From: Pseudomonadota bacterium
GTDB lineage: Bacteria; Pseudomonadota; Alphaproteobacteria; Rhizobiales; Xanthobacteraceae
NCBI GenBank assembly: GCA_023417665.1
Contig: JAEZFA010000229.1
Coordinates: 1-9,952 of the forward strand
Direction: 5' to 3'
Length of the DNA stretch: 9,952 bases
Shown: positions 6,277 through 9,952 of the stretch, one piece after another
How positions within the stretch are numbered: position 1 is the stretch's first letter
How the letters are laid out: every line of letters starts with the position of its first letter
The notes under the pieces: generated by a model
Databases searched by the model: none
What the model saw: only the letters and a program-made list of their open reading frames with translations
What the model was told of the DNA's origin: nothing
Made by a program: the position numbers and the translations under genes

Positions 6277-8217
6277 ATGAAGGCAGACGTAGAACAGCCC
6301 GCCGAGCCGCTGTCCGAAACCTCGGGACGGCGCAAGCGCCGGATTCTGTGGCGCATCCTCGATCCGTTCGGCCTGTTTCAACGCCCCGGCTTCCGCCGCA
6401 ACCTTGCGCGCATCGTCGATCCGCTCGGGCTTCGCTACTGGCTTGGCCTTGCGCAACGGCCGGAGAACGAGTTGCGTCCGGAATCGACGCTTCCCGAAAA
6501 CGCGGGCTGGTTCCGGCGCTTCGGCGGCTTTCTGGCATTTCAGGCCTTCTCTTCGCTTCGCCGCCGCATCGTGCTGCTCAACCTGCTTGGCCTCGTCACG
6601 CTGGTCTGCGGCATTCTTTATCTTTCGGAGTATCGCGCCGGACTGATCGAGGCGCGCGTGCAGTCGTTGCTGACGCAAGGCGAGATCATGGCCGCGGCGA
6701 TCGCAAGCACCACGCGCTCGGACGCCTCCAACATTCCGATCGATCCGAACCGGCTGCTCGAGTTGCAGGCCGGCGAAAGTTATGGGCCGAGCGACGATTT
6801 CCTCGCGCTGGAGTTTCCGATCAGCCCGGAGCAGGTCGCGCCGCTCTTGCGCCGGCTGGTCACGCCGACGAATACGCGCGCACGCATTTACGACCGCGAC
6901 GGCGGCCTGCTGCTCGATTCCTGGACCCTCACCAGCACCGGCGAAATCCTGCGTTTCGAGCTGCCCGGCACCAACGCGCAGCCGCAGATCAATCCGCTGC
7001 GCGCCTGGTGGCGGCGGACGCGGCTCTGGTTTCGCTCCGGCGGCTTGCCGATCTATCGCGAGATCGGGGCTGCAAACGGCAAGGAATACAACGAGATCAA
7101 AACCGCCCTCAATGGCCATAGCGATTCCGAAGTGCGCGTGACCGAACGCGGCGAGGTCATTATCTCGGTCGCGATCCCGGTGCAGCGCTTCCGCGGCGTG
7201 CTCGGCGTATTGATGTTGCAGACCCAGGGCGGCGAGATCGACAACGCGGTCGAGGCCGAACGTCTCGTCATCGTTCGCGTATTCCTGATCGCGGCCGCGG
7301 TGATGATCGTGCTTTCGATCCTGCTTGCCGGCACCATCGCGGGTCCCATGCGCCGGCTCGCCGAAGCCGCGGAGCATGTCCGGCGCCGCGCCCATGCGCG
7401 CGTCCAGATCCCCGACATGACCGCCCGCGCCGACGAGATCGGGCATCTGTCGGGTGCATTCCGTGACATGACCAATTCGCTCTACTCGCGGATCGAAGCC
7501 ATCGAAAGTTTCGCGGCCGATGTCGCGCATGAACTGAAGAACCCGCTCACCTCGCTGCGCTCCGCGATCGAAACCTTGCCGCTCGCCAGGAGCGATGAAT
7601 CGCGCGAGCGGCTGATTGCGGTCATCCAGCACGACATCAAGCGGCTCGATCGCCTCATCAGCGATATTTCCGACGCGAGCCGTCTCGACGCCGATCTTCT
7701 GCGGCACGAGGCGGAACCCGTCGATTTGCGGAAACTGCTGACCGCGGTCGCGGATATCGCCAACGACGTGCCGCGCGACGATGGCGTGAAGGTCGAGCTC
7801 CTGTTCGAGCCGCCGGGCGTCACGGCGGCGCAGCTTCGCATCCTCGGCAATGACAGCCGGCTCGGTCAGGTGATCGACAACCTCGTCGAGAACGCGCGCT
7901 CCTTCTCGCCGCAGGACGGCAAGGTGACGGTCCGCTGCAAGCGCGCCGGCAACGAAATCGAGATCGCGGTCGAAGACGAAGGCCCCGGCGTCAGGCCGGA
8001 AGCCCTCACCCGCATTTTCGAGCGCTTCTACACCGACCGGCCTGAACATCGCTTCGGGCAGAACTCCGGCCTCGGGCTTTCGATCTCGAAGCAGATCGTC
8101 GAAGCCCATGGCGGACGCATCTGGGCCGAGAACCGGCTTGCAGGCGGGCGCGACGGCGAAGCGCCGAAGATCGCCGGCGCGCGCTTTGTCGTGCGGCTGC
8201 CGGCGGCGAAGCGCTGA
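6277..8217 (+). CDS. chvG: ChvG-type sensor histidine kinase
   Basis: Inner-membrane kinase that senses acid or envelope stress and phosphorylates ChvI. From the ATG at 6277 it has 646 residues: a basic cytoplasmic N terminus of about 97 residues, TM1 (about 98-116), a periplasmic sensor of about 210 residues, TM2 (about 330-353), HAMP (to about 410), HisKA with His418 in FAADVAHELKNPLTSL, and an ATPase domain with N box LVENARS (Asn539), G1 DEGPGV (567-572), F box FERFYTD and G2 GLGL (598-601). All catalytic motifs are intact. The start is uncertain: an in-frame GTG at 6208 would overlap chvI by 29 bases and add 23 residues, and neither start has a good ribosome binding site. The protein is longer than the roughly 600 residues I recall for ExoS/ChvG, owing to the N-terminal part. 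It overlaps hprK by one base. Confidence 0.93.
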   Translation: MKADVEQPAEPLSETSGRRKRRILWRILDPFGLFQRPGFRRNLARIVDPLGLRYWLGLAQRPENELRPESTLPENAGWFRRFGGFLAFQAFSSLRRRIVLLNLLGLVTLVCGILYLSEYRAGLIEARVQSLLTQGEIMAAAIASTTRSDASNIPIDPNRLLELQAGESYGPSDDFLALEFPISPEQVAPLLRRLVTPTNTRARIYDRDGGLLLDSWTLTSTGEILRFELPGTNAQPQINPLRAWWRRTRLWFRSGGLPIYREIGAANGKEYNEIKTALNGHSDSEVRVTERGEVIISVAIPVQRFRGVLGVLMLQTQGGEIDNAVEAERLVIVRVFLIAAAVMIVLSILLAGTIAGPMRRLAEAAEHVRRRAHARVQIPDMTARADEIGHLSGAFRDMTNSLYSRIEAIESFAADVAHELKNPLTSLRSAIETLPLARSDESRERLIAVIQHDIKRLDRLISDISDASRLDADLLRHEAEPVDLRKLLTAVADIANDVPRDDGVKVELLFEPPGVTAAQLRILGNDSRLGQVIDNLVENARSFSPQDGKVTVRCKRAGNEIEIAVEDEGPGVRPEALTRIFERFYTDRPEHRFGQNSGLGLSISKQIVEAHGGRIWAENRLAGGRDGEAPKIAGARFVVRLPAAKR

Positions 8218-8672
8218 TGCGCAAAGGCAGCGGCAGCGAACATGCGACCGCGGTGCTGATCGGTGCCCGCGCGCTGCTTATCCGCGGACCGTCCGGCGCC
8301 GGAAAATCGCGTCTTGCCTGGTCGTTGCTCGACGCCGCGGCGCGCAGGGATATCCGGTTTGCGCGGCTCGTTGCCGATGACCGCGTAGCGCTCTCGATGC
8401 TGAACGGCAGGCTGATCGCCGCGGCGCCGAAAGCCATCGAAGGGATGATCGAATTGCGTGGAATCGGCATTCGCCGGGTCCCGTTCGAGCCTTATGCCGC
8501 CGTCGGGATGGTTGCGGACCTCGATGCGGAGGATGCCGAGCGGGTGCCCGCGCCCGCGGCCTTCCGCTGCGAGATTCTGGGCGTCACATTGCCGCGCTTG
8601 CCGCTCGCCAGCGGTGCCGATCCCCTCCCCCACATCCTCGAGAACTGGCGCGAACTGGGCTTTTCTGCCTGA
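8217..8672 (+). CDS. hprK: short HPr kinase/phosphorylase
   Basis: A 151-residue HprK of the alphaproteobacterial short form, comprising the C-terminal catalytic domain only; the N-terminal half present in Firmicutes HprK (about 310 residues) is absent. It phosphorylates HPr on serine with ATP and removes the phosphate by phosphorolysis. Visible features: His9 in the conserved position before the nucleotide loop, the P-loop GPSGAGKS (24-31), LVADDRV (51-57) with the acidic pair, and the family signature IEGMIELRGIGI (74-85). The ATG shares one base with the chvG stop (TGATG at 8215-8219), implying translational coupling. Target Ser67 is present in the HPr encoded two genes downstream. In relatives this enzyme feeds the regulatory PTS, not catabolite repression of the Gram-positive type. 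Confidence 0.93.
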   Translation: MRKGSGSEHATAVLIGARALLIRGPSGAGKSRLAWSLLDAAARRDIRFARLVADDRVALSMLNGRLIAAAPKAIEGMIELRGIGIRRVPFEPYAAVGMVADLDAEDAERVPAPAAFRCEILGVTLPRLPLASGADPLPHILENWRELGFSA

Positions 8673-8708
8673 GCGCTTGCAATCCGCAATGCAGCTAAGG
8701 AATATGCG

Positions 8709-8758
8709 CCTCCCGCGCAGATCGCGGAGGAGCCGGGTTCGTTCGTTCCCTTTCCCGG
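8709..8758 (+). other. two hairpins in the hprK-EIIA spacer
   Basis: The 95-bp spacer contains CCTC-c-CGCG (8709-8717) pairing with CGCGGAGG (8723-8730) around CAGAT, an 8-bp stem with one bulged C. After it come CCGGG (8733-8737) and CCCGG (8754-8758) flanking a T-rich loop with GTTC repeats, just before the EIIA ribosome binding site. The first stem followed by T-rich sequence could partly terminate or mark an RNA-processing point, which would set different levels of HprK and of the phosphocarriers. There is no clean T tract. Confidence 0.35.
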
Positions 8759-8759
8759 C

Positions 8760-8763
8760 GGAG
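8760..8763 (+). promoter_or_regulatory. ribosome binding site of the EIIA gene
   Basis: GGAG sits 4 bases before the ATG at 8768 and supports that start, directly after the second hairpin of the spacer. Confidence 0.5.
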
Positions 8764-8767
8764 CCTG

Positions 8768-9175
8768 ATGATAGGTCTAGTTCTCGTCACCCATGGCCGG
8801 CTTGCCGTCGAGTTTCGCTCGGCGCTCGAACACGTCGTCGGGCCGCAGAAGCAAATCGAAACCGTCACCATCGGACCCGATGACGACATCGAAGGCTGCC
8901 GCAAGCAGATCATCCAGGCGGTGCAGAAGGTCGAGACCGGCGACGGCGTCGCGATCCTCACCGACATGTTCGGCGGCACGCCCTCCAATCTCGCGATCTC
9001 GGTAATGAATACGCCGAACGTGGAGGTGGTTGCCGGAATCAATCTTCCGATGCTGGTCAAGCTCGCCAAGGTTCGCGACGAGACGCCGCTCGTGCAGGCC
9101 GTGGCGCTCGCGCAGGACGCGGGCCGCAAATACATCAACATCGCAAGCCGCGTGCTTGCCGGCACAGGCAAGTAA
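8768..9175 (+). CDS. manX: PTS EIIA component, mannose-family type
   Basis: A 135-residue free-standing EIIA domain of the mannose (fructose-man-sor) family; called manX or ptsM in relatives. The phosphorylated His is His9 in VLVTHGRLA, directly after the first beta strand, and the family-specific loop TDMFGGTPSN (65-74) follows. It accepts phosphate from HPr. No EIIB, EIIC or EIID gene is present here, and alphaproteobacteria of this group generally use this protein in the regulatory PTS with EI-Ntr and EIIA-Ntr encoded elsewhere, so a sugar transport role is unlikely. The length is normal for a single domain. HPr begins 3 bases after the stop, so the two are cotranscribed. Confidence 0.92.
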   Translation: MIGLVLVTHGRLAVEFRSALEHVVGPQKQIETVTIGPDDDIEGCRKQIIQAVQKVETGDGVAILTDMFGGTPSNLAISVMNTPNVEVVAGINLPMLVKLAKVRDETPLVQAVALAQDAGRKYINIASRVLAGTGK

Positions 9176-9178
9176 ACC

Positions 9179-9511
9179 GTGACGCATTCCGAATTACCGC
9201 CGGAGGACGACTGCCAGCCGAACGCCGCCGTTCCGGCCGGTGCGGTTTCCAAGGAACTTCCGGTCATCAACAAGCGCGGCCTGCATGCGCGGGCTTCCGC
9301 CAAGTTCGTGCAGATGGCCGAAAAATTCGACGCCAGCATCAAGGTCACGCGCTGCGGAGAGACCGTGAATGGCGATTCGATCATGGGCCTCTTGATGCTC
9401 GCGGCAGGGCCGGGAACGACCATTCAGGTGACATGCGCCGGCGCGCAGGCAAGCGAAGCGCTCGCTGCACTTGAGAATCTGCTGGCCACCAAATTCGGCG
9501 AAGAAGAGTAA
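9179..9511 (+). CDS. ptsH: phosphocarrier protein HPr
   Basis: A 110-residue HPr that passes phosphate from enzyme I to EIIA proteins. The catalytic His36 lies in NKRGLHARASAKF (31-43), and the serine phosphorylated by HprK is Ser67 in GDSIMGLLML (65-74), matching the His15 and Ser46 sites of classical HPr. Both regulatory sites are intact. An extension of about 20 residues, acidic at first and then Ala/Pro-rich, precedes the usual start of the fold; HPr proteins are normally about 85-90 residues. The start is GTG at 9179, with a weak ribosome binding site but only 3 bases from the EIIA stop, so coupling is likely. No ATG, GTG or TTG lies between it and the fold that would give a normal length. 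It converges on the MFS gene 18 bases away. Confidence 0.93.
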   Translation: MTHSELPPEDDCQPNAAVPAGAVSKELPVINKRGLHARASAKFVQMAEKFDASIKVTRCGETVNGDSIMGLLMLAAGPGTTIQVTCAGAQASEALAALENLLATKFGEEE

Positions 9512-9522
9512 GCCTCGGGGGC

Positions 9523-9540
9523 GGCGCGCTCAGACGCGCC
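9523..9540. terminator. GC-rich hairpin between convergent HPr and MFS genes
   Basis: GGCGCG (9523-9528) and CGCGCC (9535-9540) form a 6-bp stem with a 6-nt loop that covers the MFS stop codon and begins 12 bases after the HPr stop. It sits where a two-way terminator is expected. No convincing T tract follows on either strand. Confidence 0.35.
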
Positions 9541-9952
9541 TGTCGGTGCTGTCGCCGACATGGGCATCCCTGCCCGCATGCCAGCCGACAAAAGCCTGGA
9601 TCACGGCCGCGCCGGTGAGCACCCAGAGCGGCACTACCCAGCCATGCGTCCAGTCGTGCAGCGCGCCGAAGACGACCGGCCCCGCGGCGGCGATGCCGTA
9701 CCCGACGGATTGCGCCATCCCGGAAAGTGCCGCGGCCTGCTCCGCATTCGACGCACGGAAGGCAAAAAACGAAAGTGCCAGCGGAAAGCAGAAGCCGATC
9801 GCGATGCCGCATACGACCGTCCACAACAGCATGAACTGCGGCAGGAAGATCATCCCGATCGCGCCCGCAACCATCATCAGGCTCCAGAACAGGCATAATA
9901 CGCGCTGGTCGTGGAAGCGGCTGATCATGAGCAGAAATACAAGGCCGACCGG
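9530..9952 (-). CDS. MFS transporter, CynX/NimT type (C-terminal part)
   Basis: The last 140 residues of a major facilitator protein; the reading frame stays open to the window edge, so the N-terminal part, roughly two thirds, lies beyond 9952. Four hydrophobic segments are visible: CLFWSLMMVAGAIGMIFL, MLLWTVVCGIAIGFCFPLAL, MAQSVGYGIAAAGPVVFGAL and VVPLWVLTGAAVIQAFVGW, matching the last four of twelve helices. The G-F-C-F-P-L-A-L-x-F-F-A-x-R turn and the M-A-Q-S-V-G-Y-x-I-A-A-x-G-P helix resemble the CynX/NimT branch (cyanate or nitroimidazole-type transporters), but the substrate in this branch is usually unproven. It points toward HPr and is not part of that operon. The ATG at 9928 is internal, not the start. 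Confidence 0.85.
   Translation of the reverse strand, partial: PVGLVFLLMISRFHDQRVLCLFWSLMMVAGAIGMIFLPQFMLLWTVVCGIAIGFCFPLALSFFAFRASNAEQAAALSGMAQSVGYGIAAAGPVVFGALHDWTHGWVVPLWVLTGAAVIQAFVGWHAGRDAHVGDSTDRRV

Noticed and set aside
5445..6356. A 303-codon open frame on the minus strand opposite chvI
   Set aside because: It covers the chvI promoter and the whole chvI gene, whose receiver and winged-helix motifs are complete. The antisense product has no family features.
6223..8109. A 628-codon open frame on the minus strand opposite chvG
   Set aside because: It is a codon-composition shadow of chvG, rich in Arg, Asp and Gly, with no motif and no plausible ribosome binding site.
8768..9511. EIIA and HPr genes as part of a sugar-transporting PTS
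   Set aside because: No EIIB, EIIC or EIID is encoded nearby, and the neighbours (short HprK, ChvGI) match the regulatory PTS of alphaproteobacteria.

Overview
The window looks like ordinary chromosomal DNA from an alphaproteobacterium of the Hyphomicrobiales (a Bradyrhizobium- or Rhodopseudomonas-like lineage). It is GC-rich. Its core order, pckA next to chvI-chvG, then a short hprK, an EIIA-Man-type protein and HPr, is the arrangement known from rhizobia, agrobacteria and Brucella. Assignments rest on reading motifs in the translations; no database search was possible, so the genus is an inference.

Layout: (1) Positions 57-1031 (minus) encode an alpha/beta hydrolase whose apparent nucleophile is Cys instead of Ser. 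It is divergent, across 128 bp, from a LysR regulator at 1160-2101 (plus). (2) The minus strand carries pckA (2198-3817, ATP-type PEP carboxykinase, GTG start), preceded by a 230-bp leader with three inverted repeats. Upstream of it on the same strand are two related flavin/heme split-barrel proteins: a HugZ-like one with a C-terminal DUF2470 domain (4048-4776) and a barrel-only one (4889-5356). (3) Divergently on the plus strand lie chvI (5535-6236) and chvG (about 6277-8217), the acid/envelope-sensing two-component system. hprK follows (8217-8672), overlapping chvG by one base, then an EIIA-Man-type phosphocarrier (8768-9175) and HPr (9179-9511). (4) A convergent MFS transporter of the CynX/NimT kind occupies the right edge (9530 to beyond 9952), of which only the C-terminal part is visible.

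How the genes fit together: ChvG-ChvI senses acid or envelope stress and in Agrobacterium has been linked to induction of pckA, the entry step of gluconeogenesis from C4-dicarboxylates. HprK, EIIA and HPr form the regulatory, non-transporting PTS of alphaproteobacteria, which reports carbon/nitrogen state. Clustering ties envelope signalling to carbon flux. The two split-barrel genes sit in the pckA-chvI gap, where many relatives (from memory) have few or no genes.

I found no mobile element, CRISPR array, tRNA, rRNA or clearly new system. The most useful oddities are the Cys-nucleophile hydrolase, the repeat-bearing pckA leader, repeated elements upstream of chvI, hairpins at the chvI/chvG and hprK/EIIA junctions, and N-terminal extensions on ChvG and HPr. 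No gene-free stretch exceeds 300 bases; the longest is the 230-bp pckA leader.
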